Origin: Semisulcospira habei
Lineage: Eukaryota > Mollusca > Gastropoda > Semisulcospiridae
Assembly: GCA_036245525.1 (NCBI GenBank)
Contig: BTPG01000002.1
Span: forward strand, 120,466,082 to 120,530,081
Direction: 5' to 3'
DNA: 64,000 nucleotides
The position numbers and the translations under genes were made by a program. Position 1 is the first letter of the stretch. The number at the start of each line of letters is the position of its first letter. The notes beneath the pieces were generated by a model that was not told the DNA's origin, did not search any database, and saw nothing but the letters and a program-made list of their open reading frames with translations. This document shows, in pieces, positions 44,665 through 55,622 of the stretch.

Positions 44665-44990
44665 TGTGTGTGTGTTTGTGTGCGCGCACACGTGTGTGCG
44701 TGCGTGTGTGTGCGCGTATGTATGTAGACACGAGAATCTCAAATCATTGCTGTACGCACAAGCTTGAAACTGTGCGAAATACTTTACTTAAGGGGTGGCT
44801 AAGACAGCCTCCGGGCATGTTGTAACTAGATGTCACACTGAAGACATAAAAGACCGTTTATAGAAAGTCAGTTGACCCAGATTAGAGTCTGTCATTTTTG
44901 TCATATTTACTTGAAAATTTGGATATAGCTAGTTTGGAGAAAGATATTGGAAGAGGTCGTTAGCTAGCTTTGCACCTCTTAAACTTTTTC
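44385..44990 (+). repeat. Dispersed repeat (family R), copy 2, with TG expansion
   Basis: Same blocks as copy 1, but the GTATG tract is a TG array of about 120 bp (44588-44735). A further short piece (ATGGCGGGAAGCGCC) appears at 45355-45370. Confidence 0.7.
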
Positions 44991-45195
44991 ATTAATAATA
45001 AATTATTTTTGCAAGTTTTGGATCCACTATAACTCCCATAAAACCGTAGTCAGCCCTGGAAGAGGCTGTGTGGAACGAACAGTCAGCCCTGGAAGAGGCT
45101 GCGTGCCTTTAGGATGAGTGACGTGAAACATCAATTTTGTCACTGTGTACACGGCGTCGTGAGACTAGCGATGTCAAGCTTATATTGACGTCATT

Positions 45196-45197
<2 letters not shown>

Positions 45198-45276
<79 letters not shown>

Positions 45277-45292
45277 TAATAATAATAATAAT
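45198..45292 (+). repeat. AAT microsatellite
   Basis: About 30 AAT units with one phase slip. Confidence 0.95.
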
Positions 45293-45748
45293 TTTGATGT
45301 TCGTGCTATTTTTCTTCAGAATTCCTGTCGCTACTCCAGCCCACAGAGCGTATTAATGGCGGGAAGCGCCGTTTGTCCGTCTTTGTTCATTGTGTGTGCC
45401 TGCGTGTGTGTTGATCAGAGGATGGTTTAGAGAGGAGGAAAATGAATCAGAAGGATAAGCTTAAAAATATATACAACTGTGAATGTTCCTAAAAGAAAAA
45501 CGCATGTGAGCTCCAAACAATACCGTAGACTTTTGGATGAAATCCTCATCTTGTTCAATATGAGATATTGCAACATCAGGATCAGGTCAAAGACAAAATG
45601 TCGAGTCCCGTGACAGGGAGGACAGCTCTCATATAGAAGGAACTTTGTGGATTATGGTTCATCCTATCTTGTTTGTCTTACAGGGCTGTAAATCTTCTGA
45701 CAGAATCAACATTCGTTAACTCTTTTGTTGTTGTTGATGATGATTTTG

Positions 45749-45843
45749 CATACCGACGAGCAAAAGAAATGCGACATTTTTGTAATCATCGGAAACACTT
45801 CAGATTCCAAAAAATTGTCGCATTTCTTTTGCTCGTCAGTATA
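45749..45843. mobile_element. Family H, mariner-like MITE copy 2
   Basis: GCATACCGACGAGCAAAAG and CTTTTGCTCGTCAGTATAT, inner GAAATGCGACA/TGTCGCATTTC. Confidence 0.55.
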
Positions 45844-45924
45844 TATTGCATTAAACAGTTGTGTGTCGAGCGCAGAAGGTAACACATTGGGACCTAACAA
45901 TTTTGCAAAATTTTGGAGTCGTCT

Positions 45925-46142
45925 TTAAGCCCTTGACTGTCGAAAAAAATTAAACACCACTCGACTGCAAGAGGCATAGATCCTCCTGAGCCCCCGCAGT
46001 TGCGGGGGCTTATGAGGATCTATGCCTCTTGCTGAGACCAATTTGTATCCATGTTCCTTGGTCGGCTGCTGCTTTTTGTCGTTGAATGAACAACTACGAA
46101 TTCAGAAACAAAATATACGCACAATGGAAGGGAAGGGATGAA
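45925..46142. mobile_element. Family C MITE, full length
   Basis: Left TTAAGCCCTTGACTGTCG, right GGAAGGGAAGGGATGAAG; a consensus hairpin with loop CAGTTGC. Confidence 0.75.
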
Positions 46143-46147
46143 GATTA

Positions 46148-46305
46148 CACGGCACCGGTCCAAGAGGTAGATCAACAATGATAGCCGTTCAAGGGTAGTG
46201 ATGGAATAGCTTGGCGTCTGCAGGCGCCAAGCTATTCCGTCACTACCCTTGAACTATCATGGTCGATACATCTCCTGTTGCTGTGTTTCAGGCCTCAATG
46301 CGCTA
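46148..46305. mobile_element. Family A MITE (A1), degraded ends
   Basis: The A1 hairpin has covarying arms GGGTAGTGATGGAATAGC and GCTATTCCGTCACTACCC around GGCGTCTGCAGGCGCC. Outer ends are worn. Confidence 0.7.
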
Positions 46306-46590
46306 TGACGTACACCGGCCACCCTGCCTTACCCTCTCCAAACACCCACATGTAGTGCGTCCCTAGTAACGGGGTCAAGGGTCGTAAACGTCAATTGCTT
46401 CCTAGTTATAGGTCATATTTTTTTTTTCCCCCTTTCAGAGTTGAAAGAGGTTAGAACGACCACACTGTGACTTTCATAGGGGCATAATCTCTTTTCATCT
46501 TACATTTACTGCGAACTATTGAACGCACTCAATAAACCCTAAACACGAGTTTATTTTCCTCGTGTAAGATCTAAACAACTTCTATATCTA

Positions 46591-46700
46591 CCCCAAATAG
46601 CAAATCGTCTTCGAGCTCACGACGGCCGCATCGGGCCCGCGCACAGCCGTGCACGGACCCATTGCGGCCGTCAAGGGCCCGAGGACCTTTGCTGACTGGG
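46591..46700. mobile_element. Family B element with TA flanks
   Basis: Left CCCCAAATAGCAAATCG and right GGACCTTTGCTGACTGGG, TA outside both ends. The core is GCGCGCACAGCCGTGCACG-like. Confidence 0.65.
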
Positions 46701-46744
46701 TAGATCTATACAGGTCTTTGTGCGTGTCGCGTCCCTCCCTATCT

Positions 46745-46792
46745 TAGCTCAGTAAACAAATACCGTCGGGTTGACGTCAGTCCTAGGACCTT
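46745..46792. mobile_element. Family B fragment
   Basis: CAGTAAACAAATACCGTCGG and CAGTCCTAGGACCTTT remain, just left of a family C element. Confidence 0.4.
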
Positions 46793-46801
46793 TTTTTTGT
46801 T

Positions 46802-47018
46802 TTAACCCCTTCACTGCCGAGAAAAGGTGAACACGACCCAACTGCAAGAGACATGGATCCTCATGAGCCCCCGCGACTGCGGGGGCTCATGAGGATCTAT
46901 GCCTCTTGCCGAGACCAATCTGTACCCATGTTTCTTGGATGGTTTTTGGCTTTTGGTCATTGAATGAACAAAGATTTCAGAAACAAAAATGTACGTACAG
47001 TGGCAGGGAAGGGGTTAA
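46802..47018. mobile_element. Family C MITE, full length
   Basis: TTAA on both sides, termini CCCCTTCACTGCC/GGCAGGGAAGGGG. A useful reference copy for the family. Confidence 0.85.
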
Positions 47019-47116
47019 TCGGAGATTACAATAAACACTGCATCATGTAAAGTCTACACTTCGTAAGATTCAATTTGTAAGTCGTTCAACTTGTCAAACC
47101 GGACCAACGATAATCA

Positions 47117-47324
47117 TCTAACTCATTCAGCACCAAGACCGCATTTCCCAAATTTTGGACGGAGGCGTCACCTAACTATGCAGCAGTTGCAATAGATGGA
47201 TAGACCATGATATTCAAGGGTAGTGCCAGATTAGCTTGGCGCCTGTCGGCGCCAAGCTAATCTGGCCTTGAATTATCATGGTCGACCCATCTCTTGCTGT
47301 AGGGCGTCCGGGGTGAACGGGTTC
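47117..47324. mobile_element. Family A MITE (A2)
   Basis: Starts CTAACTCATTCAGCACC; the centre is GGCGCCTGTCGGCGCC. The right arm is missing a few bases (TCTGGCCTTGAATTATC). Confidence 0.75.
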
Positions 47325-47529
47325 ACGAATGACAAATAGGAGCACTTTCAAAATGACATATTACTTTTACAAATGAAAATGTTGGGCCACATGCGGCCTA
47401 TTTTCAAAACAATTTATAACCGATACATCATTTTACGACACGTGGGAAGACATTGAATGATGTATTCAAATTTAGAATTGAGATGGAGCCTCAGCACACA
47501 ATTTTTTTTGTGCTGGAAACAATTTCCTT

Positions 47530-48250
47530 CTGTAAATCCCCATCAGGGTCTGCCCCGGGGGAACTGGGTGGGGTTAACTACGTTTTAGTTTCACAGGGTG
47601 GGGTTTCCTCTTTTTTTTCTGGAGCTTATGTTTCTGTCTACTATTAGTCCAATCACCTGCATTTTCTTTTTACTTTTTAATATTCAGCCTACTGTCAACG
47701 CTTTCTGTAGTCCTTGTTATTCATTATTATTGGATGTGTGCTGCTAAATGGTTTGCTGCGCCTCAGAGATGATAAGTTATTTGTTTGCAGTCAATGCATT
47801 TTATATCGTTTTCTGTACACAGTTTGTAACTCTAATGATTTTCTTCACTTTTTTTTTTCTGTTTTTCGTTTTGTAAACTAGGGAACGGTAAATTAGCATA
47901 AAGATGCAGCGTTCCTAGAACGTCTTATGTTATTTTTTTTTAAATCTCATTCAGTCCCGACACACCACAGCAAGATATTGCCGGACCATGACAGTTCAAG
48001 GGTGGTGCCAGAATAGCTTGGCGCCTATAGGCGCCAAGCTATTCTGGCACCACCCTTGAACTGTCATGGTCGATCTGTCTCCTAAATTGTAATGCAGTCC
48101 TCAGAGGACAACTCCCAAATGTGGGTATTTCACTATTCGGTACCTGCGACACAATGAGTTATTAGCCTGGCTCCCGACATACATTCAATATTCTGTTTTG
48201 TCTTTTTCGCAAGCGCGTCCTGAGAAAGTCTTGTTGCTGTCGGGACGTCA
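47530..48250 (+). mobile_element. LINE-type 3' tail repeat, copy 2, interrupted by a family A element
   Basis: It holds the same ordered blocks as 5058-5460 but is split by family A (47938-48163). The tail resumes with CGACATACATTCAATATT and ends GTTGCTGTCGGGACGTCAAG, so the MITE is the younger insertion. Confidence 0.5.
47938..48163. mobile_element. Family A MITE (A1) inside a LINE tail
   Basis: A near-perfect A1 hairpin around GGCGCCTATAGGCGCC, inserted into the 47.5-48.25 kb retroelement tail. Confidence 0.8.
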
Positions 48251-48474
48251 AGTAACGTCAAAGAAAGCTTTTGTAATGATCTTCATGACAATGTGACAGT
48301 TGTCACAACTGAAACAGCCTCCGCGTTTTTTGCACGAAAAGGTTTTGGTCGTCAGAAAGCTCTTGAGGAGTCCCCCAAAATAACCCAAAATTAGGGAAAC
48401 GGTCCAAAATATAAAGTGCAAGCTCTGCCCACTTTCGCTGTATCACATTTCTTCTATATAGTAATAACGTCAAT

Positions 48475-48537
48475 GTGTGCTGGTCTGTGATTTTGGACCT
48501 TACGGCCGTGCGGTCCAAAATCACAGGCCAGCACACA
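48475..48537. mobile_element. Family E palindrome
   Basis: TGTGCTGGTCTGTGATTTTG and AAAATCACAGGCCAGCACAC, short centre TACGGCCGTG. Confidence 0.7.
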
Positions 48538-48685
48538 GACCATTCACAGCACCAGGCCGATGGTTCCAGGAACACTACGGATCAGCACGCAATGAAATGT
48601 CAATGGGCGACCAAATTAGGATCGAAATCCCCATTGATGTTGCACGTACTACGTGTACAAGTCATTCAGTGCCATTTATGAAACC

Positions 48686-48899
48686 TTAACTCATTCTACC
48701 CCAGACACACCACAGCAAGATAAGGATCGACCATGATAGTTCAAGGATGATGCCAGAATAGCTTGGCGCCTATGGGCGCCAAGCCATTCTGGCATCACCC
48801 TTGAACTATCATGGTCGATCTGTGTCCTGCACTGCAATGCAGTCTTCAGAGAACAACGGCAAAATTTGGGGATTTCGGTGTTGCGGTAGAATGAGTTAA
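48686..48899. mobile_element. Family A MITE (A1), full length
   Basis: TTAA on both sides with termini CTCATTCTACCCC and GCGGTAGAATGAG. Hairpin arms GATGATGCC/GGCATCACC. Confidence 0.85.
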
Positions 48900-49087
48900 C
48901 AGAGTTGTTCCCCTGTGTAAATGCAAGAGTAAGACCTGTCGAAACTTCTTCAATATGCATAAAGAGAGACGGAATCGAGCGCAGCTGTGTACTTTTTTCT
49001 CACGCTTGTTTGTTTTGTGCCTGAATGTTTTCCGGTCACGATACGATGGTCGCTCCTTTTACCAAGCACTGCGAACACAACCCCAAT

Positions 49088-49157
49088 GCAAAAGGCAAAA
49101 GAACCTCATAAGCCCCTTGCAGATGCGGGGGGCTCATGAGGTTCTTTTGCCTCTTGC
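49088..49157. mobile_element. Family C hairpin with rewritten but matching arms
   Basis: GCAAAAGGCAAAAGAACCTC pairs with GAGGTTCTTTTGCCTCTTGC. AAAAGAACC/GGTTCTTTT replaces ATAGATCC/GGATCTAT on both sides. Confidence 0.7.
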
Positions 49158-49544
49158 TTGCCCCATTTATATCCATGTTCCTTTACGATTTAATTGGCGT
49201 TACATTTTGTGTTATTTTATGGACATAGTTTGTGTTCGTTGGTGGCGCAGGAGTTGAGGTTCGCTCACACTACGTTTAGATGACCGTTGCTAACAAACAG
49301 TACAGCACTGACGTAGAACAGTTATTCACGTAATTGTTCACTTATCCCTACTTGCTTGCGGGAACTCAAAGGCTCTTTGTTTAGAGTGGTCATAGAAAAA
49401 CGAAAACAAACAAAGGTTACGCTGATATTAGTTTACACATTCACCGAAGAATAATTGCAGGCATTGATCCATGGGGTATGTAAGCTGCGCGAGTGCTCAG
49501 AAAATCCCGGCAATGAAAGAAACATGCGATTTTCTTTATTGTAT

Positions 49545-51047
49545 GGGATTTTTTCCCGCATTTTTGTACGCATTCTTTTTATAGACTTTTCTTCAGCCTT
49601 CAACACTATACAACCCTATCTCATAGCTCAAAAACTTCTCTGTTACAATGTAACGCCAAGGCGGGATTGTCACTGAACTTCCTTGTAAATAGGACCCAGT
49701 CAGTTCGCTTTCAAACAGCTCTCTCATCCCTTAGGTCCACTTCCATAGGCGCCCCTCAAGGTACAGTTCTCTCCCCTGTGCTGTTCACACTGTACACTAA
49801 CGATTGTAGTGGCACTGACTCTACCCTTCTTATAAAATACTCGGATGACACTGCCTTAGAAGATCTCTCCAATAATGATGCGACTTACTTTGCAGAAGTA
49901 GAACGTTTTAGTGTTTGGTGTAAAGATAATTTTCTAGACCTAAATGTGAGTAAGACCAAGGAACTACTGATAGACTTTCGAAGAAACCCTGCCCCTGTCC
50001 CTGTTCTGATGATCGATGATGTGTCTGTTGAGCGTGTGACTGAGTATAAGTATCTTGGAACAGTCATAGATGATAAGTTGTCCTTTAACGCAAACACCAC
50101 CCTCATACACAAGAAATGTCAGTCACGCATCTACTGCCTCCAGAAACTCAGGAAGCTGAATGTGAACCCCTCTGTCCTTCAAACGTTTTACTGCTCTTTT
50201 ATTGAGTCTGTCATCACTTTCGGTTCTGTGTGCTGGTATGGAGGTCTAAGTGTGAAGAACAAGAACACCCTGGCACGAATGGTAAACATCTGCAGCAAAG
50301 TGACTGGCAGTAAGCAAAACAGTGTGGAGTCCCTGTATGAACAGCGTGTGGTGAGAAAGGGTAGGCGGATAGCTTCAGACAGATCCCATGTCCTTGCCCA
50401 CCTCTATGAACTCCTCCCCTCTGGCCGCAGACTCCGCACGCACAAAGCTAGAACACTTAGACTACAGCACAGTTTCATCCCCAAATCCATCACTCTAAGC
50501 AATCTGTAGGTACATCCACGCATACCCAAACCTAACTCCTCCCCCTATCCCCCTTTACCTGTGCAATCAGTGTTGATTTTAGAGAAGTGATTTGATTGTG
50601 TTTTATTTGGTGGTGAACATGGACATACTGGGATTGTTGTTACTGAGTGTTTACCCACTAATTATTTTACTACGGTAGACTTTAATTATGCAGCTTGTGT
50701 AATAATGTGTAATAATGTACTGAGACGTTTGTATAATAAGTAGTGAGGGTTAGGACTAGGTTGAAACACACGTATTATGTATGCATATGTAGAGGTAGAT
50801 GTGAATGTATAAGTGCCGCTCAGTTCAGTCCATAAAAGATGTTTGTGTGAGATGTGTAAGAGTTATGTGTAAAGATTTTGTAGTGTTTACCTTATATCCA
50901 TTTGGAATTTGTAGCTGTGCAAGTGCAGGGAGAAAATGTTCATAATTATGCTATAATGTTTTTATGTCTTGGTTGTACTATTTGTTATAAATGTACCACA
51001 ACCGAATTTCTCTTTTCGAGATAATAAAGTACTCTTATTCTTATTCT
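49545..51047 (+). mobile_element. Rex1/CR1-like LINE, 5'-truncated
   Basis: The element starts inside the RT domain (LFIDFSSAFNTIQPYL from about 49570), shifts frame near 49665, and continues as an open frame to a stop at 50507-50509. A 3' UTR of about 540 bp ends with AATAAAGTACTC followed by TTATTC repeats, a typical LINE 3' end. 5' truncation is usual for LINE copies. Confidence 0.8.
49667..50509 (+). pseudogene. C-terminal half of a Rex1/CR1-like reverse transcriptase
   Basis: The frame includes TSIGAPQGTVLSPVLFTLYT (RT motif before the active site) and IKYSDDTAL, where the usual YADD reads YSDD. It continues through VTEYKYLGTVID and ITFGSVCWYGG to a normal-looking C-terminus. The upstream part of the RT is in a different frame and about ten residues are missing at the junction, so this copy is dead. 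Confidence 0.8.
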
Positions 51048-51073
51048 TATTATATGTGTAGCCCATATATGTA

Positions 51074-51075
<2 letters not shown>

Positions 51076-51139
<64 letters not shown>

Positions 51140-51178
51140 GTGTGTGCGCGCGCGCGCGCGTGTGTTTGTTTGTGTATG
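51076..51178 (+). repeat. TG/CG microsatellite just downstream of the LINE fragment
   Basis: TG array with a CGCGCG patch near 51146-51160. Confidence 0.95.
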
Positions 51179-51189
51179 TGCGTGTGTGT

Positions 51190-51351
51190 TTCGTGTTAGG
51201 AATGTGCCAACATGGTGCGAGCTAGTGCTTATTTAAAAAGTGAGTGCGTGTTTATTTTGTTCTATTTTTTTTTCCTTTTAAAATTATTTCTATGTGTTGT
51301 AAAGCGCTCCGAGCTTGCTGTCTTTGGGGAAGAGCGCTATACAAAAACTAT

Positions 51352-51436
<85 letters not shown>
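51190..51436 (+). mobile_element. Element with GTAAAGCGCTCCGAGC end and ATT tract
   Basis: TTGTAAAGCGCTCCGAGCTT and GGGGAAGAGCGCTATACAAA lead into an ATT array of about 80 bp. This looks like a retroelement 3' end fused to its simple-repeat tail. The frames across it are spurious. Confidence 0.5.
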
Positions 51437-51437
<1 letters not shown>

Positions 51438-51439
51438 CC

Positions 51440-51619
51440 AGTAAAACTTGTGTTGAGCAACCGAAATTTTTTACTTTAAAAAACGTGGTCTTGAAGGGCG
51501 GAAAGTGTCACCTGTCATTAAAGACCGTCATTCAGGTGGCTACTACCACCAAGATGATGGTCTTTAATGACAGGTGATCTTTCATTAGGTGGTCTCTCCA
51601 AACAGGTTCTACTGTACTG
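51440..51619. mobile_element. Family K foldback, copy 2, both termini visible
   Basis: Left CAGTAAAACTTGTGTTGAGC, right CTCCAAACAGGTTCTACTGT; inner CACCTGTCATTAAAGACC/GGTCTTTAATGACAGGTG. Confidence 0.65.
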
Positions 51620-51642
51620 CCAGAAGTTCGATGGCCTCTTTA

Positions 51643-51697
51643 CAGGCGCCAAGCTAATCAGGCACTTCCTTTGAACTGGAAGTCGATCTATCTCCCA
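51643..51697. mobile_element. Family A right-arm fragment
   Basis: CAGGCGCCAAGCTAATCAGG followed by TTTGAACTGGAAGTCGATC; only one arm remains. Confidence 0.5.
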
Positions 51698-51717
51698 CCT
51701 TTAGCGTTAAAACCCAT

Positions 51718-51832
<115 letters not shown>

Positions 51833-51983
51833 TGCACGTTGATTGAGCGTAATATCGTTATTGTGGGGACCACTTACACCCCGTAATGAATACTGTGAGA
51901 AGTTTACTGGGGCGCTTTCGCACGCCCAGATCGTTGTGCAATACCACGTGACTCTGTGCATGGCGACACAGGTAGCATTCGAT

Positions 51984-52052
51984 TGTGTGCTGGTCTGTGA
52001 TTTTGGACCTTACGGCTGTCACCGTAAGGTCCAAAATCACAGACCACCACAA
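51984..52052. mobile_element. Family E palindrome
   Basis: TGTGTGCTGGTCTGTGATTT and AAATCACAGACCACCACAAA; inner CTTACGG/CCGTAAG. Confidence 0.7.
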
Positions 52053-52173
52053 ACGTTTTTTTTTTTTTTTATTTCGTGTGCTATAGTAGCTGTGTTTGTT
52101 AGTTCCTTCCGTCCTTAAATTGTGTGTGGCTGGGTTGTTGGAGTTCGTGTTGACTGGTTAATGTTTTTGTTTG

Positions 52174-52334
52174 TTAACTCATTTAACCCGACGGCCTTAT
52201 TTTTCCAAATTTTGGAGGCGTCATCTAATGACTATGCGCCAGTTGCAGGAAATGGATCGAACATGATAATTCAAGGGCAATGCCAGATTAGCTTGGCGCG
52301 GACAGTGCGCGTCAGGTCTGAATGGCCGGGTTAA
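52174..52334. mobile_element. Family A MITE (A2) lacking the right arm
   Basis: TTAA ends and the left arm are present (CAATGCCAGATTAGCTTGG). The right arm is deleted and the sequence jumps to GTGCGCGTCAGGTCTGAATG. Confidence 0.75.
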
Positions 52335-52643
52335 TTATTTTATGCCTTTATCTTATTGGCCTGTCTGTGTGTCTGGCTGACTGGTTTTTAACTGTTGTTT
52401 GATTGGAGCCTTCTTGTCTGCAGGTTTTTGATAGGTTGGTTGTATATTTTTTGATGATCGTGTATGTAGTCGACTATTCTTAAAGTTTTTTTGGTTTTGT
52501 TTTGTTTTTGTTTTGTTTACTTGTTTGTGTGCCTGTTTGTTTTTTGTTTGTTTGAGTGTGTGTTTTTATGTTTGGTTGTGTTTTTAGCTGTTTGGTTGTT
52601 TGGATGTTTGATTGCTGTTAGTTCTTTTTTTAAAGTTGTACTT

Positions 52644-52850
52644 TTAACTCATTGACGCATTACAGCAGGGGATGGGTCGACCATGATAATTCAAGGGTAG
52701 TGCCAGAGTAGCTTGGCGCCTGTCGGCGCCAAGCTAATCTAGCACTGCCCTTGAATTATCATGGTCGACCCATCTCCTTCAACTGGTGCATAGTCATTAG
52801 ATGACGCCTCCAAAATGTGAGAAATACGTGCGCCGGGCTGAATGAGTTAA
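52644..52850. mobile_element. Family A MITE (A2), full length
   Basis: TTAA on both sides; a long A2 hairpin around GGCGCCTGTCGGCGCC. Confidence 0.85.
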
Positions 52851-53500
52851 GGACTTGCGTCTGTTCACACTGGCCCGTGCTTCCTTTTGTTTTTCTAATT
52901 GCAAGGTATTTATTAAAGCGATTTCCTTCGATAAAACGGGTTTTCGATGTTGTCTTACCTCAACTCAGACTGTTCTGCCCTTCTTTTCACAACCCATTTG
53001 AGCAGGCACACGTAGCAAAGGTTTCCCACTGCCTTTCCAGCGTGAGGGAAGGAACTCTGCTGCGTGCAGACTGGAAGAAGAGCAAAAACGTCTGTCACAT
53101 TATGACATTCAGACTCGAAGACAGCCCTTTTGTCCAGCATTATCGTAAGACACACTAAAAACATGTAGGCCTGTACAGGAGATATTGCAATCTGTTATCC
53201 CGTTCACTGCCTGGCGCAGGTAGCTTGAACATACTTATAATTTGGCTTGTTATAAGCCTCGAGGAACATTTTTGACGCGCAAATGTTTTGACATAAAAAA
53301 GTAAAAGATCTCTTTGTCACTTTCTCCACTGCCATTTATGTTCAGTGAAAGAGTGTAACCTCTCCCCCTCCCCCTTTACTACTTTTTGTTCTCCTGCAGG
53401 AAAACAGTTTGCTTTCGTGTCAACTTCATGCAAGTCTGCACACGATGTTTATAAACTACGAGTCCATAAAGGGCATACAGCGTTTTTTTTTTGTTGTTGT
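52851..53500. other. No feature seen
   Basis: A 113-codon plus frame (52817-53158) lacks any recognisable motif and overlaps the end of a MITE; not accepted as a gene. Confidence 0.45.
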
Positions 53501-53502
53501 TT

Positions 53503-53504
<2 letters not shown>

Positions 53505-53585
<81 letters not shown>
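53505..53585 (+). repeat. TG microsatellite
   Basis: About 38 units. Confidence 0.95.
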
Positions 53586-53587
<2 letters not shown>

Positions 53588-53732
53588 CTCCCCTCTTATA
53601 AAAGGTTCCATATGATCCATTAAAAAAAAAAAGAGTTTAGTTTGGGGACTCCGTCGTGGCGTCAGTAGGTGTAGTCAAATTTACCCACACTGTGTGCAGT
53701 ATTACTTTTTAATAAAAGCGAGAAACTAGGCT

Positions 53733-53826
53733 GCATAATTTTGTGCGTGCTGGTCTGTGAGTTTGGACCTTACGGCCTCCGGCCGTAAGGTCCAAACTCA
53801 CAGACCAGCACACACATTTATTATGC
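53733..53826. mobile_element. Family E palindrome with arm-matched variant and extended ends
   Basis: The arms read GTCTGTGAGTTTGGACC and GGTCCAAACTCACAGAC where other copies have GATTTTGG/CCAAAATC. Pairing extends outward to TGCATAA/TTATGCA. Confidence 0.75.
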
Positions 53827-53924
53827 ACCTGCATTTCCCAGCCAATCATCTTCGTGCCTCTGTGTGTCACCCAAAGTCTGATGCGGACGGAGATGAGTGA
53901 AGGTGGTTCCAGCCGAAGTGAGTA

Positions 53925-54003
53925 CAGGGTCCCTGGGCCGCGCCTTGCGCGTGCCAATCACGGCCGACATCGGCCCGTGGGCCTTCCGCTCGCTGGCTTT
54001 CCG
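53925..54003. mobile_element. Family B element, degraded
   Basis: GGGTCCCTGGGCCGCG and CGGCCGACATCGGCCCGTGG with the right end GGCCTTCCGCTCGCTGG. Confidence 0.5.
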
Positions 54004-54151
54004 GGAAAGGGGTCTCTCTAGGTCACCGGGTCGAGGTCGTGAAGGATACCATTACTGACGGCACTTCGTGTGGTTTAAAAAGCCGTGTGCACTCAGTGTC
54101 CGGTGAACGTTTGAAATCTCCCTCCTCATACTGAAACGGCAGCACAAGTTC

Positions 54152-54221
54152 AAAAAGAGGCCTAGAGATCCTCATGAACCCACGCAACATGCGTGGGCTC
54201 ATGAGGATCTATGCCTCTTGC
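54152..54221. mobile_element. Family C hairpin
   Basis: AAAGAGGCCTAGAGATCCTC and GAGGATCTATGCCTCTTG; inner arms CCCACGCA/TGCGTGGG both differ from consensus. Confidence 0.65.
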
Positions 54222-54340
54222 TCATGAATAGTGACGAAAAAAAAGTTCGTCTCTAGTCTGACAGAAATAAGAGTATGCAAATATATAGTACGATGAGTTC
54301 CAACCCCTTTTCTCCCTGGAGAACGTTGATTCAGCAAAAG

Positions 54341-54390
54341 TCATCCTAATGCGCATGCCTGCGGGGGCTCATGAGGATCTATGCCTCTTG
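54341..54390. mobile_element. Family C right half only
   Basis: GCCTGCGGGGGCTCATGAGG then ATCTATGCCTCTTG; the left arm is missing. Confidence 0.6.
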
Positions 54391-54694
54391 TACATGGGTG
54401 AATGACGTCTCCAGGGTGAAAAAAAAATGGTGTATGCAAATATACATAATGACCTCCCACCCCCTTTTCCCGCCGTGCGTAGTTCACGTAAGAGTGTGCA
54501 CATTGCCAGTTACAGCCAGTCACAACGGCCTATAGTTTCCTAGGCGTGGCCGCAACCACAACTGAGAAGGGAGGGAGGTGCAGTATGTGTGACTGTCACG
54601 GTGTCACGGTGGCTTAGTTTCCTCACAAAGGTGCTCGTCAAAGGCCGGCTGATGTGCAATAAACTTCGGATAATAAAATACCTGATTCAAGATA

Positions 54695-54904
54695 TTAACC
54701 CCTTCGAGAAAACAGGGAGCACGATCCAACTGCAAGAGACATAGATCGTCATGAGCCCCAGCAACTGCGGGGGCTCATGAGGATTTATGCTTCTTGCTGA
54801 GACCAGTGTGTATCTGTGTTCATTGGACAGTTGTGGCTTTGGTCGCAGGAACGAACGAAGACTTCAGAAACAAACATGAGTCCAGTGGCAGGGAAGGGAT
54901 TACA
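54695..54904. mobile_element. Family C MITE, full length
   Basis: Left TTAACCCCTTCGAG, right GGCAGGGAAGGGATTA; hairpin AGATCGTCATGAG/CTCATGAGGATTT. Confidence 0.75.
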
Positions 54905-55560
54905 ACTGACAACTTTTGTGGACAGAATGTTCTAGTGACCCATATTTGATTTTTTTTTCTTCTAATTTTGTATCCTAAGTGTGTAATTGTAAGAGAAGTA
55001 AAGGGAATGGTGTACTCGGTACGTCTGAAATAGTGTTGTAATATCCGAAGTTCGTTATAAGCGGAGTAATTTACATACTAGGATGGAGGCCGGAAAAGTG
55101 TTGTGTATCTGATCTGAATTTCACTTGGCAGTCACCTTTTTATGTCTGAATTTCTTGACCTACCAGTTTTAATGCAACAATAAGAATCTGTTTTCCCTCT
55201 CAACCACAGCAACGCTGGTTTTTTTTTTTTTTTTTTTTTTTTTTTTGTTGCTTGTTTGTTTGTTTGGTTGGTTGGTTGGTTGGTTGGTTGGGTGGTTGGC
55301 TTGCTGGCCGGCTGGTTGTTTGTTTGGTTGGTTGGTTGGTTTGTTGGCTGGTTGGTTAGCTGGTTAGTTGTTTGGTTGGTAGGGTGTTTATTTTATTTTT
55401 TATTTTTTATTTTTACAGACTTACAAATGTGACTGGTGTAGTAATTAACTGATTCAAGATGTGCAACTGTGTACGTCTGTGGTGACTACAAATTGCCATC
55501 TGTGTGACTAGACCATTTTCGTAAATTAGGTCAGAAGGAGCCACAAATCTGGAACAATCT
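54905..55560. other. Intergenic with simple repeats
   Basis: AT-rich sequence leading into the T/TTGG tract. No gene seen. Confidence 0.5.
55218..55380 (+). repeat. T run and TTGG tetranucleotide tract
   Basis: About 26 T then degenerate GGTTGGTTGG units. Confidence 0.85.
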
Positions 55561-55622
55561 TTGAATTAAAAGGGCGGACAAACATGCGACATATCGCATT
55601 TTTGTCTGCTCTTTTAATTCAA
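55561..55622. mobile_element. Short hairpin (family U)
   Basis: TTGAATTAAAAGGGCGGACA and TGTCTGCTCTTTTAATTCAA around ATGCGACATATCGCAT. Confidence 0.55.

Noticed and set aside
52817..53158. 113-codon plus ORF as a gene
   Set aside because: No motif, begins inside the tail of a family A MITE, and no supporting splice sites.
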